A stretch of DNA of 64,000 bases from Patagioenas fasciata. Its lineage: Eukaryota > Chordata > Aves > Columbiformes > Columbidae. Of the stretch, positions 49,551-61,489 are shown one piece after another. How positions within the stretch are numbered: the first letter of the stretch is position 1; every line of letters begins with the position of its first letter. The translations under genes were made by a program, and so were the position numbers. The notes under the pieces are model-generated. The model saw only the letters and a list, made by a program, of their open reading frames with translations. It ran no database searches and was not told where the DNA came from. Location of the stretch: NCBI RefSeq assembly GCF_037038585.1, contig NC_092523.1, positions 625,001 through 689,000 of the forward strand. Reading direction: 5' to 3'.

Positions 49551-52500
49551 ATGGCGTCGCCTCCTCAGGGGGGCCCGATGGCGATCGCCATGCGGCTGCG
49601 GAACCAGCTCCAGGCCGTCTACAAGATGGACCCGCTCCGGAACGAGGCGAGCGGCGGCGGCGGCGGCCGGGCCGGTGCATGCGTGGGCGGAAGAGGCCGC
49701 CGCGCCGCTGCTCGGGGGGCGCCGGGGCCGCGCAGGCGCTGTTCGCCCGCCCCGCGCATGCGCCGGGCCGCCCACGCCCCGGGAGGGCGGGGCAGCGGGG
49801 GAGGGGCGGGGCCAGGGGCGGGGCGCGCGCAGAGGGGCGCGGCCAGGTGTGAGGGGCGGGGCGCAGGTGAGGGCGGGGCCAGGCACTGGGGGCGGGGCCA
49901 GGGGCAGGGTGTGGCACAGCGGATTTAAGCCCTGTCCTGGCCGGGGAACGGGCTTTGTGGGCCGGGCCGGGTCGGGCTGGGCTGGGCTGGGCTGGGCTGA
50001 GCTGAGCTGAGCTGAGCTGAGCTGGGCTGGGCTGGCTCGGCTCTGTGAGGCTGTCGGTGCCAGGCAGCCCCACCCCCGCCGACGCTGGGCACCGAAGCAG
50101 AGGGGGAATTGGCCACCAGCCCTGTCCCCCTGCCCCGTCACAGTGGCAGCCCCGCTCGGGGCCGCAGGGCCGGGCCGCGGGGTGAGGCTGGGTGTGGGTA
50201 CCGGTGCGGGGGGGCTCTGAGCCGCTGTCCCACAAGCCATGTCTGCGAGGGGTCCCTCCGCCCGTGCTGGGTGGGAGCTGCCCCCAGCCCCGTGTCCCCT
50301 GCCGTGCTGCCCATGGGGCACCTTCCCCAGTGTTCTGGAGGTTCCTGCTGACTGTGGGGCAGGCAGGGGCCCTGTGGGGCAGGCAGGGGCCCTGTGGGGC
50401 AGGCAGGGGCTGTGTGGGGCAGGCGGGGGCTGTGTGGGGGTGAGAGCCCGAGCAGCGGGGCCGTGCGGGGTGCCCACAGGTGCCAGCCTGGCGGGTGGGG
50501 ACCAGGTGACGGTGGCATGTCTCTGCAGGAGGAGGTGAAGGTGAAGATGAAAGAGCTGAATGAGCACATCGTGTGCTGCCTGTGCGCTGGGTACTTCATT
50601 GACGCCACCACCATCACCGAGTGCCTGCACACCTGTGAGTCCCCGCCTGCTGGGGCAGCTGCCTGGTGGCTCCATCGCCGCGGGGTCCCCAGGGTGTCCT
50701 GGCGGAGCTGCCCGTCCCCACCGGCGGGTCAGCGCTGCCCCGGGACCGGGGCTCCTGTCTGGGGGGCCAAGGGGAATGTGTCCCCTGGTCAGCGCTGGTG
50801 TCCGGGGCTGTGGGGCTGTGCCCCCCCCAGGCCCCTGACACCCCCCTCTGGCTGCAGTCTGCAAGAGCTGCATCGTCAAGTACCTGCAGACCAGCAAGTA
50901 CTGCCCCATGTGCAACACCAAGATCCACGAGACGCAGCCGCTGCTCAACCTCAAGCTGGACCGCGTCATGCAGGACATCGTCTACAAGCTGGTGCCCGGC
51001 CTGCAGGAGAGTGAGTGTCCCGGGGCCGGGGTCGGGTGTCCCACGTCACCGGGGTCCTGCGGAGGAGCCGGGAAGGGCCCAGGGCAGGGGCAGGGGAAGG
51101 GGAAGGAATTGGAGATTTTTGGGAGGTACCTCACTGTGGGGTGTGGGAGACTGCCCGTGGGTCTTCAAAACGCTGCTGACCAGGTCTGTGGTGGCTACTA
51201 AACCTGGCAGGGGGCACAGCTTAGTGTGCCAAACTGGCTGTAGAGGGAAAGGCGGGACAAACGGCCTCCAGGCCTGGCAGCAAGGGCCAGGGGACCGCGG
51301 GGACCGTACCCGGGAAGCACATGGGGCCGCTCGGGGATGGGGAGCGGAGGGGCGTGCTCTGTGCTGGTGCCGCAGTTTGGAGGGTCCGGGTGTGGGGACC
51401 CGCTGGAGGCTCTGGCTGTGCCGGGGCTCCGCGCCTTTCCCTGGGCGGTGCCGGCGGGGGAGCGGCTGCCGGATGGGGAACGGAGCGGGGAGGTGGGTGC
51501 TGCGCCAGGGCTCAGCACTGTGGGGCCGGAGCTGCGTGAGCGGCGTCCCTGGGGCCGGGCGCTCCGTGGCGGCGCGGTGAACCGGCGGCGGTGAACGCAA
51601 AGCAGCACGCGGGGGGGCAGCCCCGCGCCGCACGCTCGGGATTTGCCACTGTCACTCAGGACGGGGACGGCGCTGGGGACGCCTCTCTGGAAATGTCACA
51701 CCGCCACACGGGGCGGGGGCCTGGGCTGGATGGGGGGCACAGCGACATGCAGCGTGGGCCCTGGACCCCACCATGCAGCGGAGAGGGGGGAAGTGGGGAA
51801 GGTGTGAGGGCGACAGCATCGGGGACGTGTCTGTGTGGGCTGGGACAGGGACTGGGGACCCCCTGCAGCAGGGGTCGGTGGAGCCCCCGGGGTACGGAGG
51901 AGGACGGGGAAGGAGGGTCTGGTTTCTGGCAGCACGAGCTCCGCTATGCTCAGGGCAGCCCGGCCCTGCCTCTGGGTGCTGGGGAGCACGGGGGGCGTCC
52001 CTGAGCAGCACCGGCCTCTCCTCCGCAGGCGAAGAGAAGAGGATCCGAGAGTTCTACCAGTCCCGCGGCCTCGACCGGGTGACGCAGCCCAGCGGCGAGG
52101 GTGGGCGCGGGGACCCTGCGGGGCCTGGGGCCGACAGCCGGGCCGAGCCGTGGGGTCTCACTGTGGCAATCAGGCAGTGCCACGGTGCCAGCAAGGCAGC
52201 CATGGGCTGACTCCTGCCCCCTCCCCTGGTTTCCCCAGACACGGTTGGGGGTGACCCCATGGGGCTGCCCTACAGCACCTTCGATCACTCCCGCGCCCAC
52301 TACTTCCGCTATGACGAGCACGTCTCGCTGTGCCTGGAGAAGCAGAGGTGAGCGCGGGCCCGGCTGCGGGACAGGGAGGGGTGGGGGGGACCAGCATTGC
52401 TGCGTCCCCTGGCCCCTGCAGAGGACATGGCTGAGCTGGGGGGTCCTGCTGCCCCTCTGGAGCTGCCCCAGCCCTGTCCCCCGAGGCCGCAGCGTTCATG

Positions 52501-53840
52501 GCTGCCGCGCGGGCGCCGCGCAGCTGCCTGCCGCTCCGACAGCAAAGTCAATAAGCAGCAGCTCTGGGGGCTGCGCTGGGATCGATGGCTGCAGCTCAGC
52601 TGCCACCGCGCTGTCCCCGTGCCGCTCAGCTGCCACCGCGCTGTCCCCGTGCCGCTCAGCCGTCCCCGGCTCCGTGTGCGTGACGGGCGGGCGGGGGGAG
52701 TGCTGGGGCGGGCAGGGGCACCCAGCCCAGGGCAGCCTGTGCCTCTGCAGGGGGCTGTGCCCACAGGGGGTGCAGCCCACAGCCCCCCTCCCTGCTGCCC
52801 CTTCTCTCCGCAGCTCCAGCAAGGACAAGAGCAAGGCTGTGCTGCAGGTGAGCGGGGGTCCCTGTGGCCGCCCTGCCGCTGCTCCGGGCCCCGAGCCCCG
52901 GGCTCTGCCCGGACCTGGCCCCACAGCCCTCACCCGGGCTCGGTGCGTGGGCTCCCGGGCGGGGGGTGAGGGGAGCTGGAGCCGCGCCGTGCACCGGCAC
53001 TGGTCCCGTGGGGCCGGGGCTCCCGCACCCCTGACCCGCTCTGCCCTTGCAGCAGAAGTATGTGAGATGCTCCGTGCGGGCGCAGATCCGGCACCTGCGG
53101 AGGGTCCTGTGCCACCGCCTGGAGCTGCCGCTGCAGCACGTGAGTCTGGGCACCGGGGGGGTCACAGTGCTGGGCGGGGGTCACGAACCCCCTGTGATGC
53201 AGCCTCCTGTGCGTAGGTGCAGATCCTGTTCAACAACGAGGCCCTTCCCGACCACATGACGATGAAGCAGCTCTGGCTCTCGCGCTGGTTTGGCAAGGTG
53301 GGCGTCCCCCGGTGGGATGGGACTCACTGCCCACCCCACTGCGGCCCCCACAGCACAGCTAGGGGTGGGGGTGGCCCCATCCGGACCAGGAAGCTCCATG
53401 GGTCCGGCGGGGGGACCGTCCCCGGCAGGCGGCTCGGTGCGGCGCTGGGCTGAGGCCGTGAGACCGAGTCAGGAGCCGGAGAGTCAAAGATGATTAATGT
53501 CGCTCACTGGTGACCCGGGTTGCCCACGGCTGCCCCACAGCCGCCCCACAGCCGCCCAGCCCGCGGCTCCTCGCGGGTCAGCAGGGGGACGGGTCCCAGA
53601 AGGGGGTGGACAAGTTCACGGGGCAGCCCGGGGCTCTCCCTGTGGGGAGGGGTTTCTGCCGCCCGCCCGCGGGTCCGGGGTGGGGGTGTCTGCATGGACT
53701 GCCTGCTCTGGGCTGGGGGTGCCTGCTCTGGGCTGGGGGTGCCTGCCCTGGGCTGGGGGTGCCAGCTCCCTGACCCCCCTGTTCCCTTACAGCCCGCGCC
53801 CCTCCTGCTGCACTACAGCATCAAGGACAAGAGGAGGTAG
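49551..53840 (+). CDS. PCGF1: PCGF1, polycomb group RING finger protein 1 (NSPC1)
   Basis: Exons 49551-49646, 50529-50634, 50858-51010, 52029-52100, 52239-52347, 52814-52847, 53053-53139, 53217-53297, 53793-53840 encode 261 aa (human 259). The N-terminus [20 protein letters not shown] leads to a C3HC4 RING (~48-86: [28 protein letters not shown]) that pairs with RING1A/B to ubiquitinate H2A K119 in the variant PRC1.1 complex. Next is [18 protein letters not shown], and a C-terminal RAWUL fold ([38 protein letters not shown]) that binds BCOR in mammals. Near identity to the mammalian protein shows strong constraint. Intron 1 begins with GC instead of GT (GAG|GCGAGC). It lies head-to-head with TLX2 across ~10.7 kb. 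Confidence 0.98.
49973..50037. repeat. pentameric (GCTGG/GCTGA)n in PCGF1 intron 1
   Basis: About a dozen GGGCT/GAGCT pentamers. Confidence 0.95.
50352..50440. repeat. ~20-bp tandem repeat, 4-5 copies, in PCGF1 intron 1
   Basis: GTGGGGCAGGCAGGGGCCCT units grading to GTGGGGCAGGCGGGGGCTGT. Confidence 0.93.
52598..52660. repeat. 30-bp duplication in a PCGF1 intron
   Basis: Two perfect copies starting CTCAGCTGCCACCGCGCTGT. Confidence 0.95.
53695..53768. repeat. 20-bp repeat, ~3.5 copies, in the last PCGF1 intron
   Basis: CTCTGGGCTGGGGGTGCCTG units, ending 25 bp before the last acceptor. Confidence 0.93.
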
Positions 53841-53942
53841 GGGCTGGGGGCGGGCGCTACCCCCAGAGCGCAGCCCTGCTCCCCTTGCCCCCCACTCTGC
53901 TCCCCCTAACTTAATACCCTTCCTGCTCAAGTATATTTTTTG

Positions 53943-53948
53943 AATAAA
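53943..53948 (+). terminator. PCGF1: PCGF1 polyadenylation signal
   Basis: AATAAA ~100 bp after the stop codon, within CAAGTATATTTTTTG-AATAAAACTGTGG, giving a short 3' UTR. Confidence 0.9.
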
Positions 53949-53959
53949 ACTGTGGAAAA

Positions 53960-54360
53960 TACCCCCGAGTCCTTCTTCCATCCTGGGGGAGCATTGATGG
54001 GGCTGAGGGTTGCTACTGGGGTCTCTGCGGTGGATCTGGGGACCCTGCTGAGCATCCCACACCTCCCGGAGTGGGCCTGGGGGTAGCAGTGCCCCCAGAA
54101 AGGGCTGTGGATATGGGGGGTGCAGTGCTGGGAGGGGAGGGGCTGAGCCCTGGGGTGCGCTGTGCAGGATGCGGGGGGGATGGTGCTCGGGGCTCTGGGG
54201 AGGAGATGCAGCATTGGGGTTGGGGGGGCTGGGGATGCACAGTGGGCAGTGGGTGCGGGGGGGGGACTCGGCTGTGGGGTGCAGGGGGGTGCTGGAGGTG
54301 GGGATGGGGTTCGGGGGGTGCAGCCCCTCCCGGTCCCTCTCCCGCGCGCAGTTGTGCGGG
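53960..54360. other. G-rich flank downstream of PCGF1
   Basis: No feature recognised apart from G runs on the plus strand. Confidence 0.5.
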
Positions 54361-54364
54361 CGCT

Positions 54365-54645
54365 CGGCAGATTAATCACCGTCACGGCTGCCTGGCGCAC
54401 GTCCCGGCCCCCCCGCGCCGCCGCCGGTGCCAGAATCCCGATGAGGAGTGATGGGGAAATAACACGCCTGTCGCCTCGGCGCAGGCTGCGCGCCCCCCCG
54501 CCGCCCGCGCATAATGAGCCGTAATAAAGTCATGGGCCCTTTGATTGCCTGAGCGGGGGGGGGACGGGGCGCCCCCCCCCAGCTCCCCAGCGCTCGCCTA
54601 ATTAGCTCGCTATTGTGGGGACAATATCGCAGCCATCTGGGCCGC
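54365..54645. promoter_or_regulatory. island 5, with HOX/CDX and paired SOX motifs
   Basis: CAGATTAATCACCGTCACGG near 54368, GCATAATGAGCCGTAATAAA near 54509, CCTAATTAGCTCGC near 54597 and a perfect inverted SOX pair TATTGT-GGGG-ACAATA (54611-54626), followed by the E-box CAGCCATCTGG. It lies ~0.4 kb beyond the PCGF1 poly(A) site, on the side where human LBX2 would be. Confidence 0.5.
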
Positions 54646-54649
54646 TGCC

Positions 54650-55640
54650 GGAGCGCGGCGGGGTCGGGCCCAGCTGCCGGCGCGGGGCGGCCCGGGGGTC
54701 CCCGGGCGCGGGGGTCCCTCCCGGTGCGGAGCTGGGGCCGCGCTCCTCCCGCCCGGGCGCCGCGAACACGATCCGGCGGCTGCGGCCGCCGCTCCGGGCG
54801 GAGGAACAAGCAGGTGCCGACCCGAGGGGCCCCGGCCGCGGGGCGGGGCTCGGGGACGGGGCGCGGGTGTCCTTGGAGCGGTGGCCGGAGCCGGATGGGA
54901 CGTCCCCGTGGGCCCTGGTCCTGCTGGGAGCGCCGTCCCGCTCCGTCCCGCCCCGCACGGCGCTGATGGTGCCGGGGCTCGCTGCGGTGGCGGCCGCGGC
55001 CCCTCTGCTGCCCCCGCGCCGCGGAGCCGGGCGGCCCGTCCTGGGGCGGGCACGGCGGGGACCCGCCAGCCTCAGCGGCCGTGGCACGGAGCCGTCAGGG
55101 CGCCGTCCCCTCCGGGGGTCCCGTGCCCACCCCGCACCCCGGGGGTCCCCAGCCGTTGCGGGGCGCGGCCGCGGCCCCTCCCTCACCCCCGGCCCCGCAC
55201 CGCGGCTGACCCCGCGGCCGGGACCCCGCGCAGCCGCCGCCGCCGGGGGATCCGGTTACCGGCCCCTCTCCCCGGCCCAGCTGTCGGCCATCCCTCACTC
55301 GGGGCGGCCGCGGCCCCCCCGTGCCGAAAGCCCCTGCTAAGTACGTGGTGAAACGCGGGCAGAGGCCCGGGGGCCGCGCTGCCCCTGCTGGGACGGGATC
55401 AGTGTCCGGCCGCCGCTGTGCCCCCCCGCGGTGCCCAGGGCCTCGCTGCGCCGGGTCGCGCCCGGCAGCCCCGGGATGCGCTGGGCCCGCCGGCACCGCT
55501 CCGTCCCGCCCCCCGGCACCCACCGGAGCCTCCTGGGGCAGCCAGGGCAGAGGGGCGCGGGGTGGGCGCGGGACGGGGGTCCCAACCGGGGCCGCCTGCC
55601 GGGGCGCCGGGAGGGCAGCACGGCCGTGCGAGCGGGCGGG
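54650..55640. other. CpG island without recognised exon
   Basis: Nearly 1 kb of extremely CpG-dense sequence next to island 5. No exon with homeodomain or other known coding was found. Confidence 0.45.
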
Positions 55641-55649
55641 GGACGGACG

Positions 55650-55654
55650 AATGG

Positions 55655-55690
<36 letters not shown>

Positions 55691-55700
55691 ATGGATGAAG
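55650..55700. repeat. (GGAT)n microsatellite
   Basis: About 12 GGAT/GGAC tetramers. Confidence 0.97.
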
Positions 55701-55844
55701 GGGGTGGTGAGGCGGGGGCCGTTCCCGTGTCTTTCAGCAGCGGCTCTGGCAGTCGGTTCCAGACGGCAGAGCAGGAAGCGGGAGCGGGGCCGGGAGCCCC
55801 CCGCGCCCCCCAGCCCCGCGCCCCCTCCCTTATCAGCGCCGGCC

Positions 55845-55905
55845 GCGGAGCAGCCTAATTCAAACCAACTGCGGGGCTGACGTTGGTAAATGAGCCCCCG
55901 CCGGG
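55845..55905. promoter_or_regulatory. island 6, short unique AT-richer element
   Basis: GCCTAATTCAAACCAACTGC and GACGTTGGTAAATGAGCC in GC-rich flank. Confidence 0.35.
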
Positions 55906-56294
55906 ACGGGAGCGGGGGCGGGCGCGGGGGTCGGTGCCAGCAGCCCCTGCCCGCAGCCTGGCCCCATCGCCCGCCGGGGGCTGGGGCTGCACCATCCCCC
56001 GGGGCTGCCGGGGTCCAGCAGGGGCGGGGGCTGCTGGGGATGCGGGGGAGCGAGAGGAGACGGCGGTTCGGGGGACCTGGGGAGGCCCAGGGGGCAGAAG
56101 GAGCCCGGGGGTGCAAGGGGAGCCCCAGGCAGCCCTGGAGACGGAGGTTCCCAGGGGAGCCCGGGAGAGCAGGACAAGCTTGGGGGGTGCGGCGGGAGCC
56201 CCCGGTCGAGGCCGCGGGTGGTGCCGGGGGCAGTGGGACAGGGACAGGTGCCGGTACGGGGTCCTGCACCCTTGGCCCGGCCGTGGTGGGGGGG

Positions 56295-56385
56295 CTGCAA
56301 GCCACGATCACGCCGGTTAGTGAGGGGCGAAGGCACTTTGATATCCCGGCCCCGTCATGCTCCCAGGGGGCTAATGGCCGCGGGC
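56295..56385. promoter_or_regulatory. island 7, candidate regulatory element
   Basis: CCGGTTAGTGAGG, GGCACTTTGATATCCC (TCF/LEF-like CTTTGAT) and GGGCTAATGGCC in 80 bp. Confidence 0.3.
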
Positions 56386-56389
56386 TCCA

Positions 56390-57740
56390 GCCCGGCAGCG
56401 GGAGAAACCTGAGCCCCCTGTCCCGGGGGCGGCGGGGGCTGCACAGCCCTGCCCGGGAGACCTTGGCACGGCCCGGTCACTGCACGGCCCCCAGCCCTGG
56501 GAGCTCCTCGGCCATGCAGGGACCCTGGGGTTCCCACTCCCCTGTCCCCATGTCCCTTGAGTGTGCCCGGCTGTGCACTGGGGACGGTGGCACCCCCAGC
56601 CCAGGGGGTCCCGGGCCCGGCGAAGGGCCTGTTGAGGAGTGAAGGGGTAAACAGCCCCAGCTGCCCCCCTCAGCCCCATGGGGTGACACTGGGGCAGGGA
56701 CGTGCTGCTATGGTCACCCCTTGTGCCGGGGGGATGCTCCAGCCGTGCCGGGGCCTGCAGGTGCGGCCGGGTCCCGCAGCCCCTGGCTGCCCGGGCGGTA
56801 ACGGGGTGGCTGAGCGGGAGGATGAACCCGTGCCAGCGCTGTGGGGCTGCCAGGAGGACAGGAGGGACTCCTTGGAGGGACCCCTCGCCATTAGCCGTAA
56901 CGGCCCCCATGGTTTTGCAGCCCCTGCACCCTGGAGTCACCGTGGAGTGGCAGGGTGGGGACACTGGGCGCATGGCACAGCCCAGGGGATGGTGTCAGCC
57001 CCCCTCCCTCCAATGCCGAGGTCCCCAAGCACCCTGTCCTGCTGTGCCCCCCGCCCTATGGCCCCTCCTGACCGTCCCTTGCTGGGGCTGAGCCCCTTCC
57101 CTGCTGCCCCACGGACCTCGCTCTGGGGCCCTGCTTGTCCCCCCAGCCCCTGCCCCATCCCACGGGTGGGCACAGGGATCCCACCCGCGGTACCAGCTGG
57201 TGTGCGGTGCTGGCACGGGCCGTGTCACAGGCCGTGTCACAGGCGAGCGGGGCCGTGCTGAGCACCCCCGGCCGCGCCATCCCTGCCACGCTCCGGCAGC
57301 ACCGGCTCCCACGCGGCTCCTGACAGAGACAAACGAGCCGCCCGCGCCCGCCGCCTTCACACCCCATTGCGGGGTGAGTGCGACCCACGCATGGGGCTGG
57401 CCCTGGGACACCCCTGCACAGCCTGGGTCCCCCTGCATGGCACCACCGCGGCCTCCCGGCCCCAGCCCCGGCAGTGCCAGCGTGGTGGCACCGTGCTGCC
57501 GGGCCAGCTGCTGGGCCGCACAGCGGGGCCTCACGCGGCTGCCAGCCCGCGGCACAGCGGGACCTGCCAGCGCCTCTCCGCGGGGCGCCGACGGATGGGC
57601 ACCGCGGGGACACGTGTGCCAGGGCCCGGCCGGCGCCGCCACGCACCCTGGCCCCCGCCACAGCCCACCCTGAGGGCACCCGCCGGGGCACACGGTCATC
57701 CCTGCCGGGCATCGCGGTGCCAGCCGGTGCGTGGCGTGGG
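56390..57740. other. GC-rich spacer, nothing recognised
   Basis: No exon chain, repeat array or mobile element seen. Confidence 0.5.
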
Positions 57741-57744
57741 CACA

Positions 57745-57900
57745 CTGGCATATGGCTGTCATGGTGTGAATGAGCTGTCATGTCGGTGCGGGGAAATTAT
57801 CCCGTAACGAGGCGTGCTGGAGATTAGGCTAATGAGAAAATCAAAACACAATTTAATTCCTGTCACTGCCTGATCGTCTTTAAACGACGCCGTGCGGTTC
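57745..57900. promoter_or_regulatory. island 8, AT-rich homeodomain/MEIS cluster
   Basis: ATGAGCTGTCATGTCGG (TGTCA, MEIS/TGIF), GGAAATTATCCCGTAACG, GAGATTAGGCTAATGAG, AAAATCAAAACACAATTTAA and CTGTCACTGCCTGATCG within 150 bp. The most AT-rich unique stretch of the right half. Confidence 0.45.
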
Positions 57901-58925
57901 TGACGGGCCGGCATGCTGTGCCCACGCGCCCTCCGGCACCGCGGCAGCGCCGGCCGGTGCCCGCCATGCCCTGCACGGGGGCGGCGGGGCCGGGGCGGGC
58001 GGGATGGCGGTGCCGGCTTCCTGCCGGCTTCCCGCGGATGTGGGCACCGGCGCTGGCACCGGGCGCCCGGCAGCGTGGGAATGGGGGCGGGGGGCACCTT
58101 CCCGCGGATGGAGGGGCCACGGCGGGTCCTGCCCCAGCCCCGGGGGACGTGGCCGCGGGGCCCTGGGAGAGTGGTGCTGGCTGCAGGGACCCCCTGAGTG
58201 CTGCCCCCAGGACCCCGACACCCCCAGCCATGGGGTCCCCATCCGGCCGGGGCTGGGACCGGTGCGGTGCCCAGGGGAGCTCGGAGCAGTCCTGGCTGGT
58301 GATGGGAGCAGCCCTGGCACCCCAGCCCGGGACCCAGCCCTGCCACCAGTCCCACCGGTCCCACCGGTCCCACCGGCCCCACCGGCACCCCCAGCACAAC
58401 CCTGGCTGCGAGGACGAGCCCGCGCCCGGCGTCCCTCCAGTGCCGGTGGCGGCAGGGCGGGTGCTCCCGGCGAAGGGGGCGCCGGGGCCGGGCGCCTCCA
58501 GCCCATCTCAAGGCGTGCGGCTTGGCGGGGCCGTGGGAACCGGGAGGGAGGGCACCCCGCACCCCCTCACCTTTCCCGGTTTATCTTGGACGACGGCGTT
58601 TCCTGCGGCCCTTTGTCTGCAGGCTGCGGCCACCGCGCCCCCCCGCCTTCCTGCGTGCGCGGGGCGCGAGGCGGGGTGCGCTCCAGCGCCGTGCTCGCAC
58701 CGGGCACCCCCGCGGAGCGGCTCGGGGGCCGCGGCCAGGCCCGGGCACCCAGCGGCCGTGCACACGGGACGGGCAGGGGACGGACATGGGATGCACGCAG
58801 GATGCGCACGGGCTGCGCACACTGGGTGCAGGTGTGGGGTGTTCACAGGTGGGGTCTCTCCAGGTCGCCGGGGATGGGCCGGTGCAGGTGCCGTGCCGTG
58901 AGTGCTGTGCTGTGGGTGCCGAGCT

Positions 58926-58995
58926 GTGGGTGCCGTGGGAGCTGCGCTGTGCCGTGGGAGCTGCGCTGTGCCGTGGGAGCTGCGCTGTGCCGTGG
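58926..58995. repeat. 19-bp tandem repeat, ~4 copies
   Basis: GTGCCGTGGGAGCTGCGCT units. Confidence 0.95.
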
Positions 58996-59029
58996 GCGCC
59001 GCAGCCGGGTGCTCGCCGGCCCTGCCATT

Positions 59030-59135
59030 GTTGCGGCCGCAGTCCCGCGCGCCCTTTGAAGTCGGGCGACTTCCTGTCCCGGCTTTATGGCCCGATCTGT
59101 CTGCACCGCGTGCTTCCCCCGCCATAAATCACTGC
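59030..59135. promoter_or_regulatory. island 9, CDX/HOX-type motifs
   Basis: CGCCCTTTGAAGTCGGG, GCGACTTCCTG (ETS), CGGCTTTATGGCCCG and GCCATAAATCACTGC in ~100 bp. Confidence 0.4.
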
Positions 59136-59699
59136 ACGGGGAGCGCGGCACGGCCGCCCGCACGCCCACGGCCCCAGTGAGGGCACCGGCCGAGCCCACG
59201 GCCGCCTGGGACGTGCCCAGGGCAGGGGCAGGACCCGGGCGAGCCGTGCAGCAGCGCCGGGCTGGTGCAGGGACCTGCACCGCGCCATGGCGGCTGGTCC
59301 CCAAGGCTCCCACCAGCCGTGCTTCGGCCCAGCGAAGGCGCCGTGGGCACTGGAGCCATCCTGGCCAGGACGCTCCTCCCTCCCTGCATGGTCCTGGGGT
59401 CCACAGCCCCGGGCAGGGTGGGAGACACAGGACGAGTGCTCCTGCTCTTGTCCCTTGGCCCCGTGAGCACTCCACCCATGGGGCAGCGCGTCCCCTGTGC
59501 TGCCACCTGCCCCAGCACTGCAGGGACACACAACACTGGCCGGTCCCTTCCCCATGGCCGCACTGGTCCCCCCGGTCCCCGGTGACCCCCAGCAGTCAAA
59601 CAGGCACCATGCGGGGTCAGGTTTTCAGGGCAAATCACAGCAAGAGTGGAAACACCCACAGTCACTGAGGGCTCAGCACAGCCCAACGCACTGCACAGG

Positions 59700-59800
59700 G
59701 CCACTGGTGCCAGGGCTGCCAGCACCAGTGCCACTGATGTCAGGGCCACCGGTGCCAGGGCTGCCAGCGCCAGGGCTGCCGGCGCCAGGGCCACAGGGGG
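59700..59800. repeat. ~15-18-bp degenerate repeat
   Basis: GGTGCCAGGGCTGCCAGC units with ACC variants. Confidence 0.8.
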
Positions 59801-60774
59801 GTTCCCGCTGTCCCAGTCTCAGCCCAGCACCCTGGAGCTTCCTGCTCGGCTCAGCTCCGGCAGCACGGGCCCGGCACAGCGGTTACCTTCGCTATTCAGA
59901 GCATTTCCTGGGTTTTATAGCCTTCCCCTCCTGGTCGCACCTTCCTCGCAGGAAGCCCCGGTCCCAGCAGGGCTGGCGGCTCCACGTGCAGCAGGACGGC
60001 GCTCCTGGCTCTCTCCCCGCTGCTCCGCGCCAGCAGCGCAGCCATCGCTCCAGCGTTCCCACTCCCAGCCGGTGGCCGCCGGCAGCTGCAGCGCCCTGGT
60101 GGGACAGTGCATGGGGTCCGTGCCCCGGCACCCCCAGAGCTGTGATGGCACTGCTGGGCTCAGCCGCTGGCAGGGGGTCCTGGCCACACCACACACACCA
60201 GGCTGAGCCCCCGCTGCAGCCGTGCCAGCGGCAATGCCATCCCCAGCGTGCCGACATCGCGCGGTGCCGGGGCCCGGGGGTGACCGGCAGCCACCACACG
60301 CCTTTTCCCGACCTGGTGGCCGTGCCGGGGCTGCGGGCCGGAGCTGGGATCTCTCCCATGACGGCAGCTCCATCGTCACCATCCGGCTGGGTGTTCGTGA
60401 GCGGGACCCTGGCAGGGGGTATGGGATGCTGAGCAGGAAGGTGCCACGTTCCTGGGCAGGGGGTGCAGAATGAGCCCCGGGATATGCTGGGCTGTGGGTA
60501 CCCTGGGAGCACAGCAGCCCCACGTCCAGCCCCCGATACCGCTGCCCCCTGCCCAGACCGGCTTTGTGGATCCGGGCACCCCTGGCCCTGTCCCCCCGGC
60601 ACCCCCCTGCAGCACACCCGCAGCCGGGGTGGGGGTCCTGCTGCCCACCCCACCGTGTCCTCAGGACGGACTGGGGCTGCCAGGCAGGTCCAACCAAGGG
60701 ATGGGGCTGGCGGGTGTCCCTGGAGCCCCAGTGCGGGGGCTCGTTCTGCCGCGGCTGCCGCCCGCCCGCTCCCA

Positions 60775-60850
60775 CTCTCCCTAAATCAATTTGGCGGGTT
60801 ATTGAAACGCCGCGTCTCCGTCTGGCGGCTAATTGCATGTGATCCCGGTC
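60775..60850. promoter_or_regulatory. island 10
   Basis: CTAAATCAATTTGGCGGG, TTATTGAAACGCC and GGCTAATTGCATGTGATCC in 75 bp; unique, AT-richer than flanks. Confidence 0.4.
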
Positions 60851-61014
60851 CCGCGGCAGCACAGTCCCCCTCCCACGCCGCAGTCACGCAGCACCCGTGC
60901 CCCGCGGCTCTGCTGGCGGGGGCACCGGCCGCGGTGCAGGGGACAGGGGTTGGGGCACCGCTGGTGCGGCAGAGGCTGCTTCTGGGGGTGAGCTGGGGGG
61001 CGGCACCATCCCCA

Positions 61015-61258
61015 CCCCACCCCATCCCACCCCATCCCCATCCCCATCCCCATCCCCATCCCCATCCCCATCCCATCCCATCCCATCCCATCCCCATCCT
61101 ATCCCATCCCATCCCATCCCATCCCATCCCATCCCATCCCATCCCATTCCCATCCCCATCCCATCCCATCCCATCCCATCCCATTCCCATCCCATCCCAT
61201 CCCATCCCATCCCATCCCATCCCTATCCCATCCCATCCCATCCCATCCCATCCCATCC
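61015..61258. repeat. (CATCC)n satellite, ~245 bp
   Basis: CCCAT pentamers with CCCCAT hexamer interruptions and single substitutions. Not telomeric repeat. Confidence 0.98.
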
Positions 61259-61489
61259 TCAGCACACACAGCCACATGCCCGTGTCACCTGCGCTGGCCG
61301 GGCCACCATCACCCCAGCAGGGCCGGTGCTGGGGCCAAGGGGATTGTGTCCATCCCCATCCATCCTCCCGCTATCCCAGCCACTCCCGCTCCTGTGCCAG
61401 CCCGGCTGCCACCCCCTGTGTCCCTGTCCCTGCTGGCCCAGCCCATGCCTGGCCAGACCCCCCCAAACACCCCGCGGGGCCTCGGGCGG

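Noticed and set aside
61015-61258. Interstitial telomere repeat
   Set aside because: The unit is CCCAT/CCCCAT, not CCCTAA.
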